A stretch of DNA of 64,000 nucleotides. Source: Paramecium octaurelia. Its lineage: Eukaryota > Ciliophora > Oligohymenophorea > Peniculida > Parameciidae. The notes under the pieces are model-generated. The model was not told the DNA's origin and did not search any database. It was given only the letters and a program-made list of their open reading frames with translations. Position numbers and translations under genes: made by a program. Of the stretch, positions 26,891 through 39,377 are shown one piece after another; the first letter of the stretch is position 1, and each line of letters begins with the position of its first letter. The DNA lies in assembly GCA_905182995.1 (NCBI GenBank), contig CAJJDP010000093.1:126563-190562 (forward strand), given 5' to 3'.

Positions 26891-26949
26891 AATTTTTGTT
26901 TAATTTTATAAATTCTTAAGAAAATTAAATAAAAGCAAATATATTGGTA

Positions 26950-27447
26950 ATGTATTTAATAATTAGAGTGAATTAATTGTTATATCCAAATGAAAAAATC
27001 ACTTTTGGTGATTAGCATTTTGGTTTTATCTTTTAGGGCAGTCAAATAGAACTGGATTTTTTCTTAAGACTTGTGACACCTTATAATAACATCCCCTGTA
27101 ATGGTAGGCTAAAATACCCTATGAGGAGTTTGATTGATGATTTCATTGATATGATTGGCCATCATTAATAATAACTAGATAAGATAAATCATATTGATGA
27201 TTACAATGAGGAACTATTAGAGATTTGGATGTTGTAAATCAATTTATTAGATGGCATTTATAGTTTCATAATTATGACTAACTTTAGAGTAAGAGATTAG
27301 GTCTTCAAAAAACTAAAATATTCTGATCAACAGGACTAAACATAAAAGTAGTTGGTTTTGTTGCCTGTTGAATAAAACTAATCAAGCATTTATAATATAA
27401 TTCGAATAATTAAAAATAAACTTATTGGTAGAACTAAAAAATATTGA
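26950..27447 (+). CDS. hypothetical protein, about 165 aa
   Basis: ATG at 26950, open to TGA 27445-27447 without an intron. The sequence is well mixed (GFIFQGSQIELDFFLRLV, IPCNGRLKYPMRSLIDDF, ELLEIWMLQINLLDGIYSF) and looks like a folded protein. An alternative 3' frame (QFEQLKINLLVELKNIEEK, ending TGA 27479-27481) is also coding-like, so a last intron near 27350-27390 is possible, though I found none with the right length. Convergent with the first histidine kinase. Family unknown. Confidence 0.5.
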
Positions 27448-27566
27448 AGAAAAACGAATTGATGAAGAACTCTCATATTGAAAATAAATCAGAATTTGTT
27501 TTAATGTTTTAGAGGATACGAATTCTATTTTTTTGAGAAATTTAAAATAAAAAGTGTTAAGTAAAC

Positions 27567-29853
27567 TCACATATAATCAAAAAAATTATTTAAATACTTT
27601 TTTAAAATAGTTCTTAGTCTCTACTAATTTATTGGTTTTGGTAATATATCCGAAAAAATGGAAAATTCTTCTTTATTTGAATCATAAGCAGTACATGCTA
27701 CTATTGCTGGCGGTTATATATTTAGGGAATTAAAAAATGATATTATCTTATTCTAAATGTTATTTATACCTTTTAGGTTGCTTATAAGCCATTTAGGAGA
27801 GGCATCTCTATATCCATTACTATCAATTAATAGGTAGGATGACAACCATTTTACTGATACTTCTTGATAACTAAGTCTATGGCCTCAATTCCATTATATG
27901 CAGAATCACTCTTAATCTTTTTTTACAATAAAATAGTCTTTAAGGCTTGGACATTAAATGGCACATCGTCAACAAGTAGTATTTCTGAACAATTGCAAGC
28001 CTTCTGATTGATGTTCTGAATCAATTTATAATCCAAACTCTTGTGCACTGAAATGAAAAGCGCATCATCACTTAGAGCATTAGAAAGTGATTCATTTTCC
28101 TCTTTTATTACTATCATATCTGAAATATAAAAGGATATGTATGTATATTACTAAAGTGCAGATTTTATTGAGAATGTATTTTTTCTAGGTTCAGCATATG
28201 CCAACCCTTGAATTAAGCGATTGGACATTTTCAATCCTATACCTAAAGACAATTAATTTTGAGTCATCCAGTAGCTGCTTTCTTCAGAAGATACTGAATG
28301 CAATTCTCGAAAAATAAAACTTAATTTTTACTCTGATATTCCAAAACCTTAATCCTTTACTTTTATTTTAATATATTTTTGTAAATTTTTGTTTTTCTTT
28401 TTAAATTAAACTCTTATATGAGTATCCGAAGGAGAAAACTTTATTGAATTATTTAATAAATTTATGAGAACCTAGATGATTCTTTGTTTATCATTATTAA
28501 CAATATAATTTTCTAATTTAATCTTACAGGTTAAAATGATCCTTTTAAGAGAACAGGCGTAAGTGTATAACTATTTTATATAATCTGCGACCTCCTAAAT
28601 GTTGAATGAGGAATAATGATGGATGAATTAATTTGATTGCATGGCTGCATAATCGAAAATATCATTAATTTAAAAAAGCAGTAATCTATTAGAATTTAAT
28701 GCAGGTTAAACATACTCTTGATTCATTTAATCATTCAATCTTGTTGATAATGCTTCTAAAAATTATAATGAACTATTTAATGGCGTTCTTAACTCATGCG
28801 AAAATGAATTTAGAATGCTATTTTAAAATTTTATAAATTAAGTTAACTCTTTTTTCTTTTCTTTGCTAGATACATTTTAAATCAACACAATTGTAACTTC
28901 TTCAGATTTAAAGAATTATTGTATTAGTATTATTTTAACTATTTTTAATTTAGTACTTCCATTTTTGTTAAGCTCCTTGTATTTATAAACTAGATTAAAC
29001 TGCTCTTCCTTTTAATCTAAGATGGCTTAAATTGGATCATCTATTTTAATGCTTGATAAAAAAGGCCTGTTTGATTTTTAATTATCATTAACATTATTTA
29101 AATCTTCAGGTCCTCCCATATGATCAAGCAACATTCTAATTGAAAAAGAATATATTACTTAATTAATTAATGTTTTAATTGAAGACTAATTTCATCATTT
29201 TTTTCACAATCAAAGTTCTTAAAATATTATTTTGCAAATGTATTTAAATACTTGATACTTTATTGTAAATCTAGTATTATGATTCCAATCGGTAGATTAT
29301 CAAGGATTCCTAATTCACTATCTAATTATTTTAATGATACTATCAAGTTGGTCTGAAAATTCTAATATATATTATTATTATGGTCGTGAGATGTTTAGAT
29401 GATGCTTTTTTTCTTTTTTCTCTATTGCATATAGGATTTCAGCCAAAAAATACAGGAAAAGAGCATTGAAAAAATCATTTGAGCTCCCTTAAATAGATCG
29501 TTATCCCAAAAGAATATTACTCTTAATATTTATGAGATTATAAGTAAAATTCTAAAAGCTATATTTAATTCCTTCTCTATCTCCAATTCGCAACTTAAGA
29601 TCTAGGTTAACACAATAAATAAGAAGGCAAAATTTGTCTACTCTAAAATTTGCTATGCATTGATAAAAGAAATGAGAAAAACTATTTTGCTTCTTAAAAA
29701 AGGCTTAACTACGAAGACACAGCTGGCAATTATTTAGCTAATAGTGATTGTCAATTGTAATCTATTCATTTCTGAGTTGAAAACTATAACTTATATCAAG
29801 ATTAGAATTCCGCTTATAAGTAAAGCTATTGATATCAAGAATGAATTATCCAT
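27567..29853 (-). CDS. membrane hybrid histidine kinase A
   Basis: About 740 residues. The N-terminus has about six hydrophobic segments (LISIALLISGILILIQVIV, ILLIISQILRVIFFW, MIFSMLFSCIFWL). A PAS-like domain follows (LGILDNLPIGIIILDL). The dimerisation/phosphorylation box is LNSFSHELRTPLNSS, with the phospho-acceptor His codon near 28797. A GHKL ATPase region and a C-terminal receiver come next: LLVDDVPFN, phospho-Asp in LIVMDIEMPLLNG, and the conserved Lys in LPKPIN. The short intron near 27795 is one of several. It should relay phosphate from His to Asp; the signal is unknown. First of three tandem paralogues, 84 nt from kinase B. Confidence 0.9.
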
Positions 29854-29937
29854 AATTGAATTAAACTGTATATTAATATTTAATAAACAAATAAATATGA
29901 AGCTTACAGTCTAATTATGTTAGTATTTCAAATAATA

Positions 29938-32233
29938 TCATCTTAAATATTTTTCTAAGATTTACTGCAAGCTTCCTTTGGTGATTGGTTTTGGTAAAAC
30001 ATCACTCATTTAACACCTCTAACTCATCTTGACACACTCTTAATTATCATAAGCTGAACACATCACTATTGTAGTCTAATCAGTCGAATCCCCAAGAATC
30101 TACCTAATTTTAAGAGATGCTTCAAATCCATTCAATTTGGGCATCTCAATATCCATAAGAATTAACGAATAAAATGGATGACATTTATTGTTCTTCATTC
30201 TTTATTAAACAAGATCAATAGCCTATTATCCATCGTAAACACTGTCTGCTTGACAATTTAATTCATTTAAGATCATTTTTAATGCATGATGATTGAAAGG
30301 GATATCATCAACAATCAAAATTTTATTACATTTACAAATTATTTATTTGATAAATTTAAACTCTCTTGTTGTTAGTTGACTCAATTATCTACTCAGTTAA
30401 AAATCTTTTAATTGAGTTTCTGATACTTGACTCTTGTTATCCTCTAAGAAATCCTCAATTGTAAAGGAGATTATAGTCCCTTTATTAAGAGTTGAATTTA
30501 TTTTTAAGCCTTTTTTTAAAGATGACAATCCTATAATCAATCTATTTGCTACTTTTAATCCTAGGCCAACATGAAATTAATTGTATTCATTTTCCAAATT
30601 GTCTTATTCAATATTAATTTGTAATTAGCAAAGTTATTCTTGCGATAGCCCTAGTCCAGAATCAATTACTTAAATTAAATACATATTATTTTTTAACTCT
30701 TATACTTTTAAAACTATTTCTCCACCCTATTAGGTAAATTTAATTGAGTTATTTAAAAGGTTGACAATCACCTGCTTCAATCTTTTATAGTCATTATTAA
30801 TCATGTGCTTATCTTAATAACTTGATTCTATTTTTAGTTCTATATTTTTTTGTTTACAAGCCTAAAAATATATTGAAATGCACTCTTAAAATAAGTCTTC
30901 CAAGTAGAAGAATGAATAATCCCAATTAAAATCATTGATTTCCAATGAAGCATAATCAAGTATATCATTAATTTAACATAACAATAAATCAGTTTACCAT
31001 TTTATTGGTTTCAAAATGTTTTCTTATAACTCTGTATTAACTTTCAACATAATAACTTCAAGCAATTATTAAATACAATTTAATGGTGTTTTTAATTCAT
31101 GCGAAAACGAATTTAGCAATTAATTCTAAAAAATATGTTTGCTTTTTTAGTCTAATTTTCCAATTTTAGAGGTCTCATCTAATAGATTGATTACAATTTA
31201 ATAGTGATGCTTCATAAAATGAAATCGAAAGCATCGTTTTTTGCCTTTATAATTGAATTGAATTCTATATTTGTTCTTTAAATATATATTATATTACATC
31301 CATGAATTATTATGAGTATGGAACAAAATCATTATATTAGTGCAATATACTATTGATTGGATCAATTTATTTTATAAAGTGATCATCTAAATGGGGCATG
31401 CTCACTCTCTGTTTATTATTGAATTTGGATAATAATTGGTGGATTCTCGTTTAACTGGGTCTGGATAGGTTTCCTACACTTGTTATTTTTTCATTTATGC
31501 ATCTTCAATATGTATTGAATTCGTACCTCTTTAGTAGTTCTTTTATTATAATTACAACGTTGTCTTCTGTAATTTGAGTATTTGAAGCTCTTTCCAATAA
31601 GGTTTTTGCTCGTTTATTCATATATTGGAAATCATGATCTTATGTCAATACAACCAAACCAATTGGCAAGTGGTCAAAAATTTATATTTCATGATTTCTT
31701 GGAGTTTATGTTTTGTTTGTGAATATTCTTTGAAATTCATTAATTTTGGGAGTAACTAATTCTAAGTCTAATGATTTGATGAATGATTCCTTGCTTTTTT
31801 AATAGAAGTAGACAATGAGACCCAGAGCATAGACGAAGGCAGTGGTGCTGTTGTAATAAAATGTGGAATTGTAGGTTTCGAAGGAAATAATAATCTTAAT
31901 TATGGATGAAAATAGTAATTCCAATAAAATGGGTAATTCGAAATTCGGATTGTTTGAGATCAGTTGATAAGCTAAATATATCCAAATCAGTTAGAACTGA
32001 AAATGTTAAAATTCCATTTAATTATATTTTGAGTTTTCTTAAATTAGAAGTATTAGTATAAATTATACGGCTTATTGGAGCTTTTGTGATTTCAAAGTAC
32101 TAAATAGTATCGTAAATAATAATATGGAACCATATATTGATAAGGATATGTATTCTTTGAAAAATGCACTGATCAGTATAGCCGCTGTAGAATTGCATAT
32201 AATCTAAAATATTATTAATTTATGTTTAATCAT
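29938..32233 (-). CDS. membrane hybrid histidine kinase B
   Basis: Start at 32233 (MIKHKLIIFQIICNS...) gives a continuous hydrophobic N-terminus, then LLELLFSSIIKIIISF and TTAFVYALGLIVYFY. A PAS-like segment (IFDHLPIGLVVLTQDHDF) precedes the H-box SFSHELKTPLNC, with its His codon near 31099. The C-terminal receiver carries SLILMDIEMPKLNGFEA and VLPKPITKGS. Same architecture and strand as its neighbours, so this is a local duplication series. Some introns in the PAS and ATPase regions were inferred from frame changes but not all were fixed to the base. Confidence 0.9.
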
Positions 32234-32312
32234 TATTAATTTAATTAATTTAGAATTTAGATATGATGAAAGGCCTTTTTTATTATAAAATTAGAAATAA
32301 ATAGATACAATA

Positions 32313-34579
32313 TCATTTAATAAATATATTTAGAATATTAAGCAAATTGCTCCTCTAAATAGGTTTTGGTAAATAATCATCTATCATACATTGTTTAGCA
32401 GTTTATCTGCTTTCAAAATTATCATATGCTGTGCACATTACAATTTTGGTTTGATATTTGTTTTTTTCTAGTAATTCAGTAATTTTTATGGCCGAATCAA
32501 ATCCATTCATTTTGGGCATTTCGATGTCCATTAAAATTAATTAATAATAAGGATGACACTTATTAGTTTGAAGTCGCTTATGAACACATTAGAATGCTTC
32601 TAACCCATCAAAGGCATGATCACATGTTTAATTAAAAGCACTCAACATGATTTGCAAGGCTTAATGATTAAAAGGAATATCATCAACAACCAAGATTTTA
32701 GGACATTTACATTTCAAAGCAGATATAAATTTATATTCTGAATTGGTCATGGTTGACAAATTGCCATACAGAGTTCTCGATGCTCTTGATTAGCAATCTA
32801 AATCTTATTCATCAATTTAATCTTCAATGTAAAATGAGACACTAGTTTTTTTATTCTAAATTGACTAAATCTTTAATCTATTATATCCTTTGATAAATGA
32901 TTTCACTTATTTATTGGCTACTTTTAAACCCAATCCAATACACATTGAAGTAGTAGCATCAAAATAATCATTATTCTATTCGAGAACATGATTTATTAAT
33001 GCTAATTATGATGAACTGAATCCTACGCCATTGTCTTTGACTTTGATTTTGGCCATCCTCTTGTCATTCTTAATTTTTTCTTTTGCTTGAATAGTTATTA
33101 TTCCATTTTATGAACAGAATTTAATAGAATTGTTAATCAGATTAACTAACACTTGTTTAATTCTCATGCAATCATTACGAACAGGAGGATAAACAGTGTT
33201 TTTGATATTTAAATTAATATTTTTCAATTTACATCCTTATTCATACATTTCATGACATTAATTGAATAGTTGATCAATAGTAAATACAGAATAAAAGGAG
33301 TGGAAGTTATCAGTTTCCATGGAAGCATAATCTAAAATATCATTGATTTAACATAAAAGCAGATCATTCTAATGAAAGATCTGATACAAGCTCTTTAATT
33401 ACTCTTCATCTTATTGTTTTACAATGAGACTTTCCAATAATTGTTATGAACAATTGAGAGGAGTTCTGAGTTCATGAGAAAAGGAGTTCAAGAGTTAATG
33501 TTGGAATTTGTACTTTTTTTCTTGATTCTATCTTTCAATTTTGGATGTAACATCTAAGATTAAAATTATTACAATATTTGGTAGTTCTTGTTTTTGAATT
33601 TAGAATTTAACACTTCTCATCTTCCCCTAGGATTGATATGTCGTAATCAATTTACTCTAATAATTAGTTAACAAATGTTACAGTCATTATCGAAGATCCT
33701 TTTTGATTGCTGATGATATGTTCCAATGGGGTGGGTTTGACATCTTCAGAGGACTCAATATTTAGAATGTTTTGAGGACTGATCAATTTGGAAACCTATT
33801 TTTCAGACTTGTTTTTAGGTGAATTTTTTTTGCTTAATAAACTTATATATGAATATAATTGAGTACCCTTTTAAAACTGAATTTATTAGATCTACAACAT
33901 TATCTTCACTTGGTTTAATCCCAGTCAAACCATATATTTAATCTATGGCCTTTTCATTTATGTGTTGGAATTCATATTTACAGGTCAACAACACCACACC
34001 ATGGGGAATGATATCCAATACAACAAAATCAGAACATAAAGTATTCATCGATCTTCGAGTAGTTAAAAATCTATGAAAATCTTCACTTATGACTTTTTGA
34101 GAGCTTTGAAACGTTTCTGTGTTGTTCTATTTTATATGAATTTGATATTCGTAATAACAATAACAAGCAGAGAAGCTCAATACTCCTTGCATGTGTATGA
34201 TTGCTTGATAAGTATTGCCATTCCAAAGTCTCCAAATTTGATATGCCGAGCTGATTATGATAATTATTGAGTACAGAAACCGTATAGCTTTATGAATTTT
34301 CAAGAATTTCCGAGTTACAATGAACCAACCAACAAAATGTATAAAAATGTATGAGGAATTTATTTAAACAAGCCCTATTATGAATATATTGAAGGATAAA
34401 AGAGTTTAAATAATGAAAACTAGTTTCTTCTCTGTCCTAAAAATAAAAAATAGTAGTATCAGAGCCATTAGCAATCCTTCAATTATTAGTTTAAAAATAT
34501 CAAGTTCTAAACAATAAACAACAACGGACAGTAAGGTATGTATTAAGAAAAAGGATATCACGATTTATTCGGTATTCAT
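32313..34579 (-). CDS. membrane hybrid histidine kinase C
   Basis: Start ATG at 34579-34577. The hydrophobic N-terminus reads without introns (IVISFFLIHTLLSVVVYC, LLMALILLFFIF, FIHFVGWFIVT, FLYSIIIIISSAY). A PAS-like domain (LDIIPHGVVLL) follows, then the H-box NSFSHELRTPL with its His codon near 33475, an ATPase domain, and a receiver with LILMDIEMPKMNGFDS and DYLPKPIQRS. TGA at 32315-32313 lies 79 nt from kinase B's start. The three kinases share order, strand and size, and probably arose by tandem duplication. Confidence 0.9.
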
Positions 34580-34589
34580 TAATTTAATT

Positions 34590-34999
34590 GAAAATAATCT
34601 AACTTAGTCAATATAACAATATTCAAAGAATGCCATAATAAATAATATAACATTTTTATTTACAACAACAAAGCAGTTAATTATTCATTCTCAAATAGAA
34701 CAAATATAATTCTTTTATGAAATAATAGCACAATATTTTAAATATTATTAAATCACCTCTAATTCAATCATAACATATCACAGGAGCATCAGAATTTTGT
34801 TGGATCATAATTCAATTGCTAATCTACAAACTATATTGAATAATAAGATATTTAAGTTGAGTTAAAAAATAAATCAAAATGTAGAGAGATAGATTATCAA
34901 GCATTTGAGAACACCAATATCAGTACCTTTAAATTTCAAATTAAATAGAAATTGAAATAAGAAATCTAATTTAATTTAATTGAAGGTCATATAATATGA
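34590..34999 (+). pseudogene. coding-like remnant with in-frame TGA and no start
   Basis: One + strand frame reads as protein for about 135 codons (IFKECHNKQYNIFIYNN ... NFVGSQFNCQSTNYIEQQDI ... KFQIKQKLKQEIQFNLIEGH). It is broken by TGA near 34720 and has no ATG after the preceding TGA. Another frame overlaps with a possible ATG at 34633. It begins right after the divergent start of kinase C. A decayed kinase-family copy is conceivable but not shown; an intron-split gene is the alternative. Confidence 0.4.
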
Positions 35000-35409
35000 G
35001 TATATTTTAAGAGAATTAAAAAAGTATTCAAAAAATACTTAACTAAAATAATAATATTAAAAATTTTTGCTTATAAATCAAAAATGAATAGATTATTGTA
35101 TGATAGCCAAAGTAGTAAATAAGCTAATTAACACATTATATAAGTGACAAATTATTAATTAATAGAATTTATTGTGAATATAATTTGTTTAACTATCATA
35201 CTAGGAGTATGTGTAACTTGAATTTAGTCAGATACACATCTTTTCAAATGATTTATTAAAATTGAAAAAAATTATAGAAGTTAGATTTATTGAGATGAAT
35301 TGCGTTATAGAGGATTAAAAGTACCTCATTATTAACTTACAATATTATTAATTGATTAAGCAGCTCTAAATACCAATTTGTATTATATATATATTAGACA
35401 ATATAATTT
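35000..35409. other. AT-rich spacer
   Basis: No TGA-free stretch of note on either strand and no RNA gene recognised. Confidence 0.5.
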
Positions 35410-36110
35410 ATGAAATTCGATCAAAATACAGTATTGATAGCTTTTGAAGGAGATTTAATGGTATGATTGGCTATAATTTAATTCTTTTTATCAAAAGGAT
35501 TTTAAGTAGTCTATGTAGATTCTTTTTAAGTTAGTCTACACTAATATCATAAAGCTATTGTTAAATTTTATAAGAACAAACTAGTATAATTTACAGTTTT
35601 TAATTAAAGATAATCAAAATATTGGAGGAATTTATATACTTGACAATCCAGTTGTAAACTTTGTCACAAACAAAGAAACTTTTGTTTCGATTTAACTTAG
35701 AATTTCGGAATATTTAGATGGAACATTAATTGTATATTATAAAAAAATTATTCTTGTACTTTTTTATTACTTCTAATTTCAAAATGATGCTAAACTTAAG
35801 ATATTATAGATTTCATTAATAATATATTTTTATTAATAAATATTTTCAATCAACAAATATCAAAAAGCTGTTGAAATGATAAAATAAAAAGTCTAGGGGC
35901 ATATTCAAAGTGGGAGTAATAATTGGAATAGTATTATCAATTGTAGAAATTTAGGACCTGGAGTAAATCAAAATATAAAGATTTAGGAGTCTTCTAAAGG
36001 GTAACAGAACTTATCAGAAAAGTGCGGTATCCTTAAAGAAAATCAACAACTTTGAAAGATTAAGATTACCATCTGAATTCCCTGAATCTATCATCGAAAT
36101 TTGTTCATGA
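35410..36110 (+). CDS. hypothetical protein, about 215 aa
   Basis: ATG at 35410. A first intron begins at 35461 and ends at 35497 (37 nt) or 35509 (49 nt). A second is 36001-36022 (22 nt). TGA at 36108-36110. After splicing the frame is continuous, with segments such as LQFLIKDNQNIGGIYILDN, ISEYLDGTLIVYYKK and the C-terminal NFERLRLPSEFPESIIEIC. The order of short hydrophobic strands and a C-terminal charged helix suggests a small globular protein. I do not recognise the family. It is convergent with VPS18, 113 nt away. Confidence 0.55.
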
Positions 36111-36223
36111 ACGACCTTAACGGTAGAAGTCATTAAATTTAATAAAGTCTTTTAGTTTCATGAACTTTTTGAGTTTCCAAACAATAAACATTTATTTATA
36201 TATTATTTATTATATAATTTTAT

Positions 36224-39200
36224 TCATATACTCCATGTATCTTTCTCTCTTGCATCCAATTCAAATCCAAATTGAATAGAATCAACAACTTTAGGTCCAC
36301 AAAATATACATTCACTAGCAACAATTTTATCGAATTTATCTTTTGTTTCTCTCAATAGTTTCTCTTCATCTGGGGTTAATGTTGATTATGGTCTCTGTTC
36401 TTACTTTGCTCCTCCGAAGATATTCATTATTTAGAAGAAGGATTACCCATCTGATGATAAACTAATTAATTACCTTATTATTTTTTGTTTGCATTCTGAG
36501 TAGGATTGGATTTTACTAAAATAGATTACATCGTCATGTCATAGGTCTCTATTGATGGAATATTTGCTTAATGTTGAGGTAATTATTTAATCCTTGTAAC
36601 TATACAATCCTAATTATTTTTTATAATATTACTTTATGAAATCCATGATTACATGGGAAAATATAAAAAGTATCATTGAATAGTTGTTTAGCACAATGAT
36701 CACATTTTTATTATGTATCAATAATCAAGAACTTATTTTTTGTCATTTTTAATTCATTCTTTAATTAATCTGAGTTAGCGGATAGCTTTTTCATTTCATC
36801 TTTTAATTTTTCAATTTCTTCATTATACTTCTTAAGAGAATTACAAATCTCATCTTTGAATTGCTCGATCTTAATGTTTTCATTAAAATGTGGCAAGAGA
36901 TCTTCAATTTTAATTTATTAACTATTTTTTGTAAGTTCAATGACCTTATCTATATCTTAATTTTAAGATAACAATCTTTCAGCAATCATCATCCATAATT
37001 TCTTCTTTTTCTCATCATCATCTTCTGGTTTTTAAGCATACTCTTTGGCCTTCTCAATCATTCCGTAATCTAAAGCTAAAGTAACTGATTCTGTATAAAG
37101 GGACATCATTCCATAAATTGTGATTTGAGCATCTATACAACTTGCCTATTTGAATAGTCTTAATGCAAAATCTAAATCAAAATTTACCTTTTCTGTCTTC
37201 TTTAATAAGGCTTCTTATTCCTACAAATAATAATTGAGTTTCTCTTTCTATAATGGTTAAGTTAAGAAGAATATTAAGATGTTGTGTATACTTTTATCAG
37301 CACAATCTAATTTATTTATTAAATGTTCCAAAAATCTTATTCCAAATTCTCTTTTTTCTACAGGAATGTTCATAAGACCACCAATGATCTTAGTTTAATC
37401 AAATTTTTTAATATTCTTTTATAGAATATCTAATGTTTGTTCTGGTTCATGTTTCATAAGAATGAATGAATATTTTTAAATGATTTCCATTGAACTCTTT
37501 TCTTTCACATTATTCAAATTTTTAATAGCTTCCTTATAATTTTCTTCATTAATATAATGCTAGATGATCATCTCATAATTATTATTTAGCTTAGCATATT
37601 CAACACAATTTTGCAATCTTCCATGACTCACCATAATTTAATAAACTAGATTCTAATCCAATTCTAACTTATATGTTTTCAGGAAGTGATCTAGATCTTC
37701 ATTTAATTAGTTTAGTTATTGTTTCTTCTCTTTTATATCTTTGTCCCTCTAAGCTTCATTCTCATAATTCCTAGTTTCGTGTATTAACTTCTCCTATTCG
37801 TTTAATCTATAAATCAATAATTCTGAAAGCCATCCCAAGACAAGAGTTCTCTCAATTTCTCCTTTCAAATTATTGATTAGATGTTTGAGATACTATTCCA
37901 ATCCAATTCTAGCTTTCATATCATCACAATTCAAAAATTTCAAAAATATTTCTTCAAAGTTTTTTGATGATTTTTAGTAATATGATGCAGCTTCATTATA
38001 TCTTTTCTATGTGAATAGTTGATCTCCACATAGTCCAGCAATATATTGAGTATATTCTGAATTGTATTTGTTTGATATCTCATAAGCATCAATGTACATT
38101 TTTTAATCCATCAACAATTTCCATGCTTCCTTGTCTTCATCTTCTGTCTCTATCTTACAAAATGTCCTTTCCGAATAGATCCAAAAGACTTTGCCATCCC
38201 TCTCATATTACATACCCATTATTCTACCCATACCTCTGAGTTCATATTTTTAGACTTCCTATTAAGTGATTTTGCTGAATATGGTCAATGAATCAGCACT
38301 TAAAATAAAGTAATGGAAGTCTGTTAATCCAATTTGGACTGGCATCTCAGAATAATTGTTTACTGATTTCAATTGTTTTGCTTATTGCAATATTGATTCA
38401 TTCAAATCCTTCTCAGGAAGAGTGAATAAATTTAATGATTTGCCATTTGTAAACAAAAACGAGTTTTTCCTTTGAGATACTGCCAATAAACTTGTATGAT
38501 ATCGAGATGGCTATGATTCTGCTCTAGCAACGCTTTGAGGATCTTTGTATTTAGTAAATAAAATGCTAAGACTGTTTAATCCATAAAAGAAGAACAAACT
38601 AAAGTTAGTTGAAACAACAACGCATGCGTATTTATTATTATCATACATCACTGTGAATTGTTCTATCTGATTGATTTATCTCTCGTTTGGAATGGTGACC
38701 ATCAATTTTGCTTCCTCCTCTCTTACCTCTGCTTGTCTACAATCAATTCTATATATATAGATTTTTGAATCCTTTGTTGCTAGTAATATTTCATGAGTGT
38801 CAGTTTCATCGCATTGATCATCCCAACCTACGCATTTGATCTGTTTTCCCCTCAATTATTCCATTGATCTGATTTTATCTGATTTGAAATTTATGTAAAA
38901 GCTTTCCCCATTGTCTGATACTATCAAAGCATGTGGCCCAAATAAGAATAATTTCTCCAATATAATGTCTTTCCTTTCATTTTTTTTCCCTCCTAGTAAT
39001 TTTCCTGTCAAACCACTTTGTTGAGCTTCTGGCAATTCCATCTACACACAATAATCATCTCTCTCTGGTCTCCATCGATATATGTTATTTTATCTAGTTA
39101 TGATGACAAACATATGCGAAGAGATTCCTGCCTACTTTATTTATTCATTCTTAGGAAAATTGGGAATATCGAATGGTTTATTCACAAATAATTCCACTCT

Positions 39201-39303
39201 TGCTATCTCTTCCTTGTCAAACCCAATATCTTCAGGCTTTTATTTTAACACATACTCATACCTGATCCATGTGATCATCATTGATCCATTGATTGTCATC
39301 CAT
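36224..39303 (-). CDS. VPS18: Vps18/Pep3-like subunit of HOPS/CORVET tethering complexes
   Basis: About 1,000 residues. ATG at 39303-39301; the first intron is 39237-39261 (25 nt). The N-terminal half is beta-propeller-like (Trp/Gly/Asp-rich strands such as YRWRPERDDY and FGPHALIVSDNGESF), and the middle is a long alpha-helical solenoid. The C-terminus carries the Vps18 RING-like zinc site: CDHCAKQLFNDTFYIFPCNH, then GFHKDC, and finally ECIFCGPKVVDSIQ before TWSI-stop. In yeast and animals Vps18 is a core subunit of the complexes that tether membranes before endosome/vacuole fusion. Two short introns interrupt the RING region. Confidence 0.88.
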
Positions 39304-39377
39304 CCTACCTTAATACATTTTTTTATAATTAATATTATTCAATACTCTTTCATGTAATAATAAAACAATTTAATCAT

